Origin: Microbacterium oleivorans | GTDB lineage: Bacteria > Actinomycetota > Actinomycetes > Actinomycetales > Microbacteriaceae | Direction: 5' to 3' | Assembly: GCF_001691565.1 (NCBI RefSeq) | Contig: NZ_MAYO01000003.1 | Span: 1,588,766 to 1,652,765, forward strand | DNA length: 64,000 nt | In this document: one piece after another, positions 25,362 to 33,902 of the stretch | Layout: each line of letters begins with the position of its first letter | Position numbering within the stretch: the first letter of the stretch is position 1 | The notes under the pieces: generated by a model | Told to the model about the DNA's origin: nothing | The model's input: only the letters and a program-made list of their open reading frames with translations | The model's database searches: none | Program-made: the position numbers and the translations under genes

Positions 25362-26318
25362 TCAGACCGCCGAGATCCGCCAGGATGCCGCGAACGTCGC
25401 CCCGGGCGCCAGCACGAGCAGTCCCGCGTCGTAGTCGTAGGCGCTCGCGTTGAACGCATCGGGCGCGCACGTCATCGGCTCGACGGCGAGTCCCTTCCGG
25501 TGTCCCGGGTGGGCGGCTCCGGTCGGCTTGTCGGCGGTGTGCACCTGCACCCACGGGCACTCGGCGCCCCACGAGACCTCGACGCCGACACCCGACGGGT
25601 CGGTGACGCGGACCGTCGCGGTGCCGTCGGCATCCGTCTCGATGCCGGTGAACGCGTGGTCGAGCTCCACCTCGCCGAGGACGCGCGGCGAACGACGGTC
25701 GAACCGGTCCGGCTCGTAGTCGGTGACGGCGTGAACGGCGACGGGGCTGAGCCGGTCGGGCGTGACCTCGAGGACGGATGCCGCGGGCAGCGCGAGCGTC
25801 CATTCGTCCAGTGGCGCCGGGCCGGCGACGACGTAGGGGTGCGGGCCGGTGCCGAACGGCGCCGGCGACGTGCCGAGGTTGCGCGCCCGGACGGTCTGGG
25901 TCAGGCCGTCGGCGGCGAGCGCGTACGTCGTCTCGACGCGGACCCGCCACGGATAGCCGGTCTGCGGCTCGATGACCGCGGCGAGCGTCACGCTGTCCTC
26001 GGAGCGCTCGACCTCGGCGAACTCGAGCCACGCGACGAGCCCGTGGAGCGCGTGCGAGCGGTTCGGCTCGGTGAGCGCGGTGACGAACTCCTCGCCGTCG
26101 AAGGTGTAGGTGCCGTCGACGATGCGGTTGGGCCAGGGCGCGAGGGTCGCACCCCGGTAATCGGGTCGCACCTGGTCGGCCTCGAACGGAACGACGAGGT
26201 CACGGCCGTCGTGGCGCAGCTCGCGGAGCGTCGCTCCCACCGAGGCGATGACGGCGTCGTAGGCGCCGGAGCGCAGCGAGAACTGGACGCCCGAGAGCGG
26301 GGCGGGGGCTGAGGTCAC
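25362..26318 (-). CDS. Aldose 1-epimerase family protein
   Basis: A 318-aa mutarotase-fold enzyme interconverting alpha and beta anomers of sugars. The predicted catalytic His lies in FGTGPHPYVV and the catalytic Glu in LAVEPMTCAPDAFN; a second conserved His is in HALHGLVAWLEF. Start GTG 26318 overlaps the stop of the upstream dehydrogenase gene (GTGA), so they are translationally coupled. Together they suggest a sugar or polyol oxidation route, with the sugar unknown. Confidence 0.9.
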   Translation of the reverse strand: MTSAPAPLSGVQFSLRSGAYDAVIASVGATLRELRHDGRDLVVPFEADQVRPDYRGATLAPWPNRIVDGTYTFDGEEFVTALTEPNRSHALHGLVAWLEFAEVERSEDSVTLAAVIEPQTGYPWRVRVETTYALAADGLTQTVRARNLGTSPAPFGTGPHPYVVAGPAPLDEWTLALPAASVLEVTPDRLSPVAVHAVTDYEPDRFDRRSPRVLGEVELDHAFTGIETDADGTATVRVTDPSGVGVEVSWGAECPWVQVHTADKPTGAAHPGHRKGLAVEPMTCAPDAFNASAYDYDAGLLVLAPGATFAASWRISAV

Positions 26319-27349
26319 GGGCGGAGCATCACTTTCAGGGCGGCGCGGTCATCCATCAGGCGGTAGCCGTCGGCGGCCTCGCCGAGGCCCAGCTCGCGAT
26401 CGAAGACGGCCCCGGGGTCGACTGTACCGTCGAGGACTCCGGGCAGGAGGCGGTCGATGTAGGCGCGGACCGGAGCGACGCCGCCGGTGACGGTGATGTT
26501 CTTCTCGAACTGCACGCGCTGCAGCGGAGCGTCGGCGTACTGCGGCACACCCACCCGCGTCACAGTGCCCCCGGCGCGCACGGCGCCGAGCGCCTGCTCG
26601 TAGGCGGGGAGGTGCCCGACGGCGTCGATGACGACGTGCGCCCCGAGGCCGCCGGTGAGCTCGCGGACGGCGGCAACACCCTCGTCACCGCGCTCGGCGA
26701 CGACGTCGGTCGCGCCGTACCGGCGGCCGAGGTCGGTGCGCGCCTCGTGCCGCCCCATGAGGATGATGCGCTCCGCGCCGAGTTGCCGCGCCGACAGGAC
26801 GGCGAGCAGGCCCACGGCGCCGTCGCCGATGACGACGACGTCCTTGCCGGGGGCTGCGCCGCCCGTGACGGCGGCGTGCCATCCCGTGCCGTACACGTCG
26901 CTCAGAGTGAGGAGCCCCGGCATCCGCTCGTCGTCCTCGGCGACGTCGACGCGGTAGAGCGTGCCGTCCGCGAAGGGCGCGCGGCGGCGCTCGGCCTGCG
27001 CACCGCCCGCGCCGGTGGGCTTCGTGGTGCCCGCGTGGACGCAGGAGGTCTGCAGACCCGCGCGGCAGAACTCGCACTCACCGCACGAGAAGACGAACGG
27101 GACGATGACGACGTCTCCGGGCGACACGGTGCGGACCTCCGCACCGACCTCTTCGACGACACCGACCATCTCGTGCCCCATCGAGCGGCCCTTCTCGCTG
27201 GGGTTCATCGAGTGGTACGGATGCAGGTCGCTGCCGCACACGCAGGCCACGACGGTGCGGAGCACGGCGTCGGTGGGCTGTTCGATCCGGGGTTCGGGTG
27301 CGTCGACCACTCGGACGTCGCCGGGGCCGTACATGTAAGCAGCTCGCAT
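26315..27349 (-). CDS. Zinc-dependent medium-chain alcohol dehydrogenase
   Basis: A 344-aa oxidoreductase. The catalytic zinc site is CGSDLHPYHS with GHEMVG, the structural zinc cysteines are in CGECEFCRAGLQTSC, and the NAD(P) site is GDGAVGLLAV. ATG 27349 fits the family start (MRAAYMYGPGDV), although its GGAGG directly abuts the ATG; TTG 27361 is the alternative. It is coupled by a GTGA overlap to aldose epimerase. The substrate is probably a polyol, sugar or alcohol. Confidence 0.9.
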   Translation of the reverse strand: MRAAYMYGPGDVRVVDAPEPRIEQPTDAVLRTVVACVCGSDLHPYHSMNPSEKGRSMGHEMVGVVEEVGAEVRTVSPGDVVIVPFVFSCGECEFCRAGLQTSCVHAGTTKPTGAGGAQAERRRAPFADGTLYRVDVAEDDERMPGLLTLSDVYGTGWHAAVTGGAAPGKDVVVIGDGAVGLLAVLSARQLGAERIILMGRHEARTDLGRRYGATDVVAERGDEGVAAVRELTGGLGAHVVIDAVGHLPAYEQALGAVRAGGTVTRVGVPQYADAPLQRVQFEKNITVTGGVAPVRAYIDRLLPGVLDGTVDPGAVFDRELGLGEAADGYRLMDDRAALKVMLRP

Positions 27350-27401
27350 CCTCCGATTCAACTACGGATGCCGCTTGCGCGGGCTGTGCGAGTCTGTCGC
27401 C

Positions 27402-28646
27402 ATGACCGCTCCCCACGATGTCGCGATCGTCGGTGCGGGCCTCGCGGGGCTCCGCGCCGCGACCCTGCTCGCCCGTGCCGGACGCGACGTCGTCGTGCTC
27501 GAGGCCGGCGACGACGTCGGCGGACGGCAGCGGACCGACGTCGTCGACGGTTTCCGTCTCGATCGCGGGTTCCAGGTGCTGAATCCCCGCTATGACGCGC
27601 TGGCGCGAGCGGTGGACCCCGCAGACCTCGATCTGCGCCCGTTCCCCGTCGGCGTCCGCGTGGTGCGCGGTTTACGCTCGGACGTCCTCGCGCACCCGCT
27701 GCGGCATCCCGGGATGCTGCCCGCCACCGTCGCGGGCGCGTTCTCAGGACTCGTGTCGTCGGCGGACGTCGTGGCCGCGGCGCGGTGGCTGCTGCCCGCG
27801 ATCGTGCGACCGGCATCCGTCGTGAACGGACCGGACAAGACGCTGCACGAGGCGTGGGACCGCGCCGGTCTCACCGGGCCGCTCCGCCGTGCGGTGCTCG
27901 AGCCGTTCCTGACCGGGGTGCTCGCCGACGACGGCGACGCGACCTCGGCGGCGTACGCGACACTGCTCGCGCGGCTGTTCGCGCTCGGACGGCCGGGTGT
28001 TCCGACGGCGGGCGTCGCCACGCTGCCGCGGCGGCTCGCCGAGCTCGCCCGCGCGGCGGGTGCGGACATCCGGCTGTCACGGCCGGTCGAGAGTGTGACG
28101 GTGCGCGGCGACCGCGTCGACCTCGGCGGAGCGGAGCCTCTGTCGGCGCGCGAGGTGATCGTCGCGGTCGGCGGCGAGGCCCTCTCGGGGCTGACGGGCG
28201 AACCGGCGCCGCCGATGCGTGGGCTGCAGACGTGGTGGTTCGGAACGGGGGCGGAGGCACCGGCATCCGCTCTGCTCACGGTCGACGGCGAGCGCTCGGG
28301 TCCGATCGTGAACAGCGTCGTGATGTCGCGCACCGCTCCCGGGTACGCACCCGCGGGGAGGCACCTCGTCGCGGCGAGCTGTCTGCTGCGGGATGCCGCC
28401 GATGAGAGGACCGTGCGGGCGCAGCTCACGCGCATGTGGGGCGGCGAGGCCGCGTCGTGGGAGCTGCTGCGCCGCGACGACATCCCGCACGCGCTGCCCG
28501 CGCTCGCGCCGCCGATGCGGCACGCGTCGCCGGTGAGACTGACGGAGCGGGTGGTCGTCGCGGGCGATCACCGCGAGACGCCGTCGATCGCAGGCGCGCT
28601 CGTGTCAGGCGAGCGGGCGGCCGCAGCGGTGCTCGGTCAGGGCTGA
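27402..28646 (+). CDS. FAD-dependent amine oxidase / desaturase-like oxidoreductase
   Basis: A 414-aa flavoprotein. The Rossmann FAD motif is VAIVGAGLAGLRAATLLARA with GRDVVVLEAGDDVGGR, and the C-terminal FAD motif is VVVAGDHRETPSIAGAL. This architecture matches the phytoene-desaturase/amine-oxidase superfamily, but no carotenoid genes are nearby and the substrate is unknown. The ATG at 27402 is the start used by the family; GAGTCT lies 6 nt upstream. The 3' end overlaps the convergent rhodanese gene by 10 bp. Confidence 0.87.
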   Translation: MTAPHDVAIVGAGLAGLRAATLLARAGRDVVVLEAGDDVGGRQRTDVVDGFRLDRGFQVLNPRYDALARAVDPADLDLRPFPVGVRVVRGLRSDVLAHPLRHPGMLPATVAGAFSGLVSSADVVAAARWLLPAIVRPASVVNGPDKTLHEAWDRAGLTGPLRRAVLEPFLTGVLADDGDATSAAYATLLARLFALGRPGVPTAGVATLPRRLAELARAAGADIRLSRPVESVTVRGDRVDLGGAEPLSAREVIVAVGGEALSGLTGEPAPPMRGLQTWWFGTGAEAPASALLTVDGERSGPIVNSVVMSRTAPGYAPAGRHLVAASCLLRDAADERTVRAQLTRMWGGEAASWELLRRDDIPHALPALAPPMRHASPVRLTERVVVAGDHRETPSIAGALVSGERAAAAVLGQG

Positions 28647-29479
28647 TCGCCGGTCGCGACGGGTCGGTCGGGGTGGTTCGACCACTGGCTCCACGAGCCG
28701 CCGTACAGCGCGGCGTCGATGCCCGCGAGGCTGAGCGCGAACGCCGCCTGCGCGGCCGAGACCCCCGAGCCGCAGCTCACGCCTACGGCGGTGTCGCCGG
28801 CGACCCCGAGCGCCTCGTAGCGCGCACGGAGCTCGTCGGGTGAGCGGAACCGCCCGCGCTCATCGACGTTGCCGCCGGTGGGCGCGTTCACCGCGCCGGG
28901 GATGTGGCCCGCACGCGGATCCATCGGCTCGACGTCGCCCCGGTACCGCTCCGGCGCGCGGACGTCGAACAGGATGCCGGTGGTCGGCAACGCGGCGGCC
29001 TCGTCGATGTCGAGGCGGGTGAGGTGTCCCGGGGTGAGGGCGACGTCGCCGCGGGCGGCGTGGACGGGTCCCTCCTCGAGCGGCAGACCGGCGTCGCGCC
29101 AGGCCTGCAGACCGCCGTCGAGAACGCGGACGTCGGGCACACCGGCATCCGTCAACACCCACCAGGCACGCGCGGCGCCGAACGTCTGCCAATCGTCGTA
29201 GACCACGACGGTGTCGCCCTTGTCGACGCCCCACCGCCTCGCCGCCGTCTGCAGGTCGGCGATCTCGGGGAGCGGATGCCGCCCGTCTTCCGGCGCGCCG
29301 TGGGCGGCCAGTTCGTCGTCGAGACTCACGTACACCGCGGTCGGGATGTGTCCCGCCTCGTAGTCGTCGCGTCCGTCGGGTCGGTCGAGGCGCCACCGGA
29401 CGTCGAGGACCGTGAGCGCAGCGGCATCCCGGATCAGGTCGTCGAGCTCTGCGGGGGTGATCAGTCGCGCACGCGTCAT
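28637..29479 (-). CDS. Tandem-rhodanese sulfurtransferase
   Basis: A 280-aa thiosulfate or mercaptopyruvate sulfurtransferase with two rhodanese domains. The C-terminal domain carries the persulfide Cys236 in VSCGSGVSA. The N-terminal domain is inactive, with Asp in place of Cys (VYDDWQTFGAARAWW), as usual for the family. It could mobilise sulfane sulfur, linking to the organosulfur genes elsewhere in the window (inference). Confidence 0.93.
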   Translation of the reverse strand: MTRARLITPAELDDLIRDAAALTVLDVRWRLDRPDGRDDYEAGHIPTAVYVSLDDELAAHGAPEDGRHPLPEIADLQTAARRWGVDKGDTVVVYDDWQTFGAARAWWVLTDAGVPDVRVLDGGLQAWRDAGLPLEEGPVHAARGDVALTPGHLTRLDIDEAAALPTTGILFDVRAPERYRGDVEPMDPRAGHIPGAVNAPTGGNVDERGRFRSPDELRARYEALGVAGDTAVGVSCGSGVSAAQAAFALSLAGIDAALYGGSWSQWSNHPDRPVATGDQP

Positions 29480-29491
29480 GCCCCGACCCTA
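29480..29491 (-). promoter_or_regulatory. Leaderless -10 element
   Basis: TAGGGT (29491-29486) with 6 nt to ATG 29479. Confidence 0.6.
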
Positions 29492-29604
29492 CGTCGGCGG
29501 CCATCGACGCGGCGGTTCGGCTCGGCTCGGGAACCTCGACACGTCTCGGATGGTCGCTCCCGGCCCGGCGCGGCGACCACCTGCGACGTCTCGGCGACAT
29601 GACG

Positions 29605-29636
29605 ATGCCGGGACCCCGATAGCGGGGCCCCGGCAT
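29605..29636 (-). terminator. Terminator hairpin
   Basis: 14-position stem (29605-29618 with 29623-29636, one A-C mismatch) and ATAG loop, downstream of the secreted repeat protein. Confidence 0.75.
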
Positions 29637-29668
29637 GTCGGGGATGCGGGATCACCGCATACGGGTGA

Positions 29669-30214
29669 TCAGTTGCCCAGGACGCCGTCGACCAGGTCGT
29701 TCACGCTGGAGGACACGTCACCGACCGTGCTGTCGACATCGCTCGTGATGTCCTTGACGAGGTCACCGGTCTTCGACGAGACGTCGGTCTTGGGAGACAC
29801 GTCCGTGTTCGGCGAGACGTTCGTGTCGTTGCCCGAACCCACGTCGTTGCCGTTGCCGACCTCGTTGCCCGAACCGACGGGTGCGTCGACCGAGGTGTCG
29901 TTGCCCGAACCGACCGGCGCGTCGACGCTGTTGCCGGATCCGATCGGCGCGTCGTTGCCGGAGCCGATGTCGCCGACCGACAGGTCACCCGTCGACACGT
30001 CGCCCAGCAGCTGGCTGTCGAGGAGCGACGAGACCGACGCCGCGAGATCGTTGTTCGCGTTGAGGAAGTCGGTGAAGCCCTCCGCAGCGGTGGTGGTCGT
30101 GGTGGTGTCCTCGCTCTGCGCGGCGTTCGCCGGAAGGGCGAATCCCGCGGTGAGGGCGACGGCCGCGAGGCCGGTCGAGCCGAGGACGATCGTCCGCTTC
30201 AGGTTGGTACGCAT
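29669..30214 (-). CDS. Small secreted Gly/Ser/Asn/Asp-repeat protein
   Basis: A 181-aa exported protein. The signal peptide ends at LPANAAQ. A Thr run (about residues 37-43) precedes a central low-complexity region built from variants of DAPVGSGND (about residues 80-130), then a VSPKTDVSSKTGD stretch and a C-terminal amphipathic segment. It is acidic, has no Cys and has no anchor motif. AAGGAAGG precedes ATG 30214. Its function is unknown; disordered calcium-binding or matrix-like roles are possible. Confidence 0.75.
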   Translation of the reverse strand: MRTNLKRTIVLGSTGLAAVALTAGFALPANAAQSEDTTTTTTAAEGFTDFLNANNDLAASVSSLLDSQLLGDVSTGDLSVGDIGSGNDAPIGSGNSVDAPVGSGNDTSVDAPVGSGNEVGNGNDVGSGNDTNVSPNTDVSPKTDVSSKTGDLVKDITSDVDSTVGDVSSSVNDLVDGVLGN

Positions 30215-30471
30215 GATCTGTTTTCCTTCCTTGAGTGCGGCTTTCGCACGATGGGTTGTCCGGACAGCCCCCGAGATCGGATTGGATCGGATGCCGATTC
30301 ATCGCCCGCTGAGCTCGTCGCACGCCCCCGCGATCCGCGTCGAATCGGGGCTGAACGGGGAAACCTGGAAGGTTCTTATGAGTGCCGTCGGGCGGCATCC
30401 GTCGACCCGACGCGATGTGCGCGAACGGATGCCGAATGACAGCAGTTCGCGTCGGGTCGAGACGTCGCAGG

Positions 30472-31092
30472 TCAGGCGAGCGCGCCGGGCGACACGCCCA
30501 GCAGGGCCGCGAGCGCGCGGCGGGTGAGGTCGGTGCGGGCCGGATCGGCGCGCCACCGCACGAGCCCCTGAGCACCGAGCCCATCGATGACGGCGAGCAG
30601 GTGCCAGGCGATCGCGTCGGCGTCGACGGCACCGAACTCGCCGCGCTCGCGCCCCCGCTCGATCTCGGCGGCGAGCGCGCGCTGCCACGCGTCCATCTCG
30701 GCACGCACGCGCGTGGCGAGCTCCTCGTTGCGGGTACCCAGCGCCCACCCCTGCACCCAGACGAGCGTGACGTCGTTCGGCTCCTCACCGAACACGGTGT
30801 CGAGCAGGATGCCGAGACGCGTCGTCGCGGCATCCGTCACCCGCATCGCGGCCAGCACCGTCCGCAGCTCCTCGGCGACGACAGCACCGAACGTGTCGGC
30901 CACGAGCGAGTCCATGCCGCCGACGTGGTGCGCGACGAGCCCCGGGGCGACGCCCACGCGGGCGGCGACGGCGCGCAGAGTGACGGCGTCGAGACCCTCG
31001 ATGAGGGCGATCTCGCGCGCGGCGACGGCTATCTCATCGCGCCGCTCGGCGGGGCTCTTACGGGCCCGGCGGACGGTTGACGCCTGCGTCAT
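30472..31092 (-). CDS. TetR-family regulator (BetI-like)
   Basis: A 206-aa repressor. The HTH is VTLRAVAARVGVAPGLVAHHV and the C-terminal part resembles the BetI/TetR_C_6 group (WVQGWALGTRNEELATRVR, then DADAIAWHLLAVIDGLG). It is divergent from the agmatine deiminase operon, with a perfect inverted repeat between them, so it most likely controls that operon and itself. The ligand may be agmatine, a polyamine or a related amine (inference). Confidence 0.9.
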   Translation of the reverse strand: MTQASTVRRARKSPAERRDEIAVAAREIALIEGLDAVTLRAVAARVGVAPGLVAHHVGGMDSLVADTFGAVVAEELRTVLAAMRVTDAATTRLGILLDTVFGEEPNDVTLVWVQGWALGTRNEELATRVRAEMDAWQRALAAEIERGRERGEFGAVDADAIAWHLLAVIDGLGAQGLVRWRADPARTDLTRRALAALLGVSPGALA

Positions 31093-31113
31093 GGACTCGA
31101 TACCCTCCCCTTG

Positions 31114-31129
31114 TTGATCAAACGATCAA
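31114..31129. promoter_or_regulatory. TetR operator, perfect palindrome
   Basis: TTGATC-AAAC-GATCAA, between the TetR gene (start 31092) and the operon start (31159). BetI-like regulators bind AT-rich inverted repeats of this size. Confidence 0.7.
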
Positions 31130-31158
31130 TAAACTACCCGACACCCGAGGGGGACGCC

Positions 31159-32193
31159 ATGGCCTGGCGCATGCCGAGCGAGACCGCCCCTCACGAGCGC
31201 ACCTGGATGGCCTTCCCCCGCGAGGGCTTCACCCTCGGCGGCACCGACGCCGCCCGCGACGAGGGCTACGCCGCCTGGACGGCCGTCGCCGCCGCGGTCG
31301 CCCGCTTCGAGCCGGTCACCATGGTCGTCGATCCGACCGAGACGACCCGCGCGCGTCGCATGCTCCCGGGCGACGTGACGATCGTCGAGGCTCCCGTCGA
31401 CGAGTTCTGGATGCGGGACCACGGCCCCACCTTCGTCGTCGACGACGAGCGGCCCGGCGCCCTGGGCGCCGTCGACTGGATCTTCAACGGCTGGGGAGCG
31501 CCCGACTGGGCCGAGTGGCAGAAGTCCGCCGCGCACGCGCGCCTGATCGCCGGCGAGGTCGGCGCGGAGCTGATCCCCTCCGACATCGTCAACGAGGGCG
31601 GCGGCATCCACGTCGACGGTGAGGGCACCGTCCTGCTCACCGAGACCGTGCAGCTCGACCCGCGCCGCAACCCCACCGCCGACCGCGCCCGCATCGAGGC
31701 CGAGATGGCCCGCACCATCGGCACGACGCGAGCCGTCTGGCTGAGCCGCGGCCTCACCCGCGACTACGACGACCTCGGCACCAACGGCCACGTCGACATC
31801 GTCGCGACGATCCCCTCACCCGGCCGAATGCTGCTCCACGATCAGCGCGACGCATCGCACCCCGACCACGCCGTCACCGCGCAGCTGCGCACCGAAGTCG
31901 AGGCGCAGACGGATGCCGTCGGCCGCCGCTTCGAGATCGTCGCCCTCCCCGCACCCGAGGCCCTCACCGACGCCCACGGTCCCGTCGACTGGAGCTACGT
32001 CAACCATCTCGTCGTGAACGGCGGGGTCATCGCGTGCGGTTTCGGCGAGAAGAAGGCCGACGCGCGGGCCCGCGCGATCCTCGCGGAGGCGTACCCGGGA
32101 CGCGAGGTCGTGACGGTCGACGCCCGTCCGCTGTTCGATCGCGGCGGCGGTATCCACTGCATCACGCAGCAGCAGCCGAAGGTCACCCGATGA
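31159..32193 (+). CDS. aguA: Agmatine deiminase
   Basis: A 344-aa guanidine-group hydrolase converting agmatine to N-carbamoylputrescine and ammonia. Family marks are MPSETAPHERTWMAFP at the start, EFWMRDHGPTFVV, NEGGGIHVDG, NGHVDIVATI and catalytic Cys334 in GGGIHCITQQQ. ATG 31159 is preceded by GAGGGGGAC. It is the first gene of a three-gene operon; its stop overlaps the amidase start (ATGA). Confidence 0.94.
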   Translation: MAWRMPSETAPHERTWMAFPREGFTLGGTDAARDEGYAAWTAVAAAVARFEPVTMVVDPTETTRARRMLPGDVTIVEAPVDEFWMRDHGPTFVVDDERPGALGAVDWIFNGWGAPDWAEWQKSAAHARLIAGEVGAELIPSDIVNEGGGIHVDGEGTVLLTETVQLDPRRNPTADRARIEAEMARTIGTTRAVWLSRGLTRDYDDLGTNGHVDIVATIPSPGRMLLHDQRDASHPDHAVTAQLRTEVEAQTDAVGRRFEIVALPAPEALTDAHGPVDWSYVNHLVVNGGVIACGFGEKKADARARAILAEAYPGREVVTVDARPLFDRGGGIHCITQQQPKVTR

Positions 32194-33902
32194 TCGACGT
32201 CGTGGAGGCGCCGATCGCCGACCTGCGCGCCGCCCTCGAGTCCGGCGAGGCCACGGCGGTCGAGCTCGTCGACGCCTACCTCGCGCGCATCGACGCGTAC
32301 GACGGGCCCGCCACCGAGACGGCGTTGAACGCCGTCGTGGTGCGGAACCCTGACGCGCGCGCCGAGGCCGCGGCATCCGATGATCGTCGTGCTCGCGGCG
32401 AGACCCTCGGACCCCTCGACGGCATCCCCTACACGGCGAAGGACAGCTACCTCGTGCGCGGACTGACCGCCGCGGCCGGGTCGCCCGCCTTCGCCGACCT
32501 CGTCGCGCAGCGCGACGCGTTCACGATCGAGCGCCTGCGCGCGGGCGGCGCGATCTGCCTCGGCCTCACGAACATGCCCCCGATGGCGAACGGCGGCATG
32601 CAGCGCGGGGTCTACGGCCGTGCCGAGAGCCCCTACAACGCGAACTGGCTCACCGCTCCGTTCGCGAGCGGCTCGTCGAACGGCTCGGGCACCGCGACGG
32701 CCGCGAGCTTCGCCGCGTTCGGTCTCGGCGAGGAGACCTGGTCGTCCGGCCGCGGCCCCGCCTCGAACAACGCGCTCTGCGCCTACACACCCTCGCGCGG
32801 TGTCATCTCGGTGCGCGGCAATTGGCCGCTCGTCCCGACGATGGACGTCGTCGTGCCGCACACCCGCACGATGGCCGACCTGCTGGAGGTGCTCGACGTC
32901 GTCGTCGCCGACGATCCCGAGAACCGCGGAGACTTCTGGCGGGCGCAGCCGTGGGTCGAGCTCCCCGCAGCCTCGCAGGTGCGGCCCGCGTCGTACCCGG
33001 CGCTCGCGCAGGACGCCTCGCTCAACGGGGTGCGCCTCGGCATCCCGCGCATGTACGTGAACGCCGATCCGGATGCCGGGACCGGCACAGGCATCGGCGG
33101 CCCGACCGGTCAGCGCATCGAGACCCGGGAATCGGTGCTCGAGCTCTGGCGCGCGGCGCGCGAAGACCTCGAGGCCGCCGGAGCGACCGTCGTCGAGGTC
33201 GGCTTCCCCGTCGTGAGCGACTACGAGGGCGACCGATCCGGTGCGCCGACGATCGCCGACCGCCTGCCCGAGGGCTACCTCGACCGCGAGATCCTCGACC
33301 TGTCGGCCTGGGCGTGGGAGGACTTCCTCGCGGCGAACGGCGACCCAGCACTGTCGACCCTGGCGGGCGTCGACGGCGCGACGATCTTCCCGCTTCCGTC
33401 CGGCACCCTGCCCGACCGGTACACCGGCTTCGATGACGACATCTCCGAGTACCCCGACTGGGTGCAGTCGCATCCGGACGCCACGCTCGACGACATGCCC
33501 GAGCTCGCCGACGGCCTCCGCGCCCTCGAGAACATCCGCCGCACCGACCTCGAACAGTGGATGGATGCCGCCGGCCTCGACGCCGTCGTCTTCCCCGCCG
33601 TCGCCGACGTGGGCGCCGCCGACATGGACGTGAATCCCGCCTCGGCCGACCTCGGGTGGCGCAACGGCGTATGGATCGCGAACGGCAACCTCGCGATCCG
33701 ACACCTCGGCATCCCCACCGTCACCGTCCCGATGGGCACGATGACCGATATCCGGATGCCGGTGGGCCTCACCTTCGTCGGGCGCGCCTACGACGATTCC
33801 GCCCTGCTCCGCCTCGGCGTAGCCTTCGAACGTCTGGGTACCCGCCGGACGCCGCCGCCGCGCACACCCGCGCTCCCCCGCACCACCTCGGAGACCCGAT
33901 GA
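32190..33902 (+). CDS. Amidase-signature family amidase
   Basis: A 570-aa hydrolase with a Ser-cisSer-Lys triad: Lys84 in IPYTAKDSY, cis-Ser about 163 in GSSNGSG and nucleophile Ser about 186 in ETWSSGRGPAS. The last motif is unusual, since most members have TGGS where this reads TWSS. ATGA overlaps couple it to aguA upstream and the decarboxylase downstream. In this setting it could hydrolyse N-carbamoylputrescine or another amide from the same route, although the known carbamoylputrescine amidases belong to the nitrilase family. Confidence 0.9.
   Translation: MIDVVEAPIADLRAALESGEATAVELVDAYLARIDAYDGPATETALNAVVVRNPDARAEAAASDDRRARGETLGPLDGIPYTAKDSYLVRGLTAAAGSPAFADLVAQRDAFTIERLRAGGAICLGLTNMPPMANGGMQRGVYGRAESPYNANWLTAPFASGSSNGSGTATAASFAAFGLGEETWSSGRGPASNNALCAYTPSRGVISVRGNWPLVPTMDVVVPHTRTMADLLEVLDVVVADDPENRGDFWRAQPWVELPAASQVRPASYPALAQDASLNGVRLGIPRMYVNADPDAGTGTGIGGPTGQRIETRESVLELWRAAREDLEAAGATVVEVGFPVVSDYEGDRSGAPTIADRLPEGYLDREILDLSAWAWEDFLAANGDPALSTLAGVDGATIFPLPSGTLPDRYTGFDDDISEYPDWVQSHPDATLDDMPELADGLRALENIRRTDLEQWMDAAGLDAVVFPAVADVGAADMDVNPASADLGWRNGVWIANGNLAIRHLGIPTVTVPMGTMTDIRMPVGLTFVGRAYDDSALLRLGVAFERLGTRRTPPPRTPALPRTTSETR

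Noticed and set aside
30362..30374. Palindrome AACCT-GGA-AGGTT upstream of the secreted repeat protein
   Set aside because: It is short, 148 bp from the start codon, and has no partner site, so it is too weak to list as an operator.
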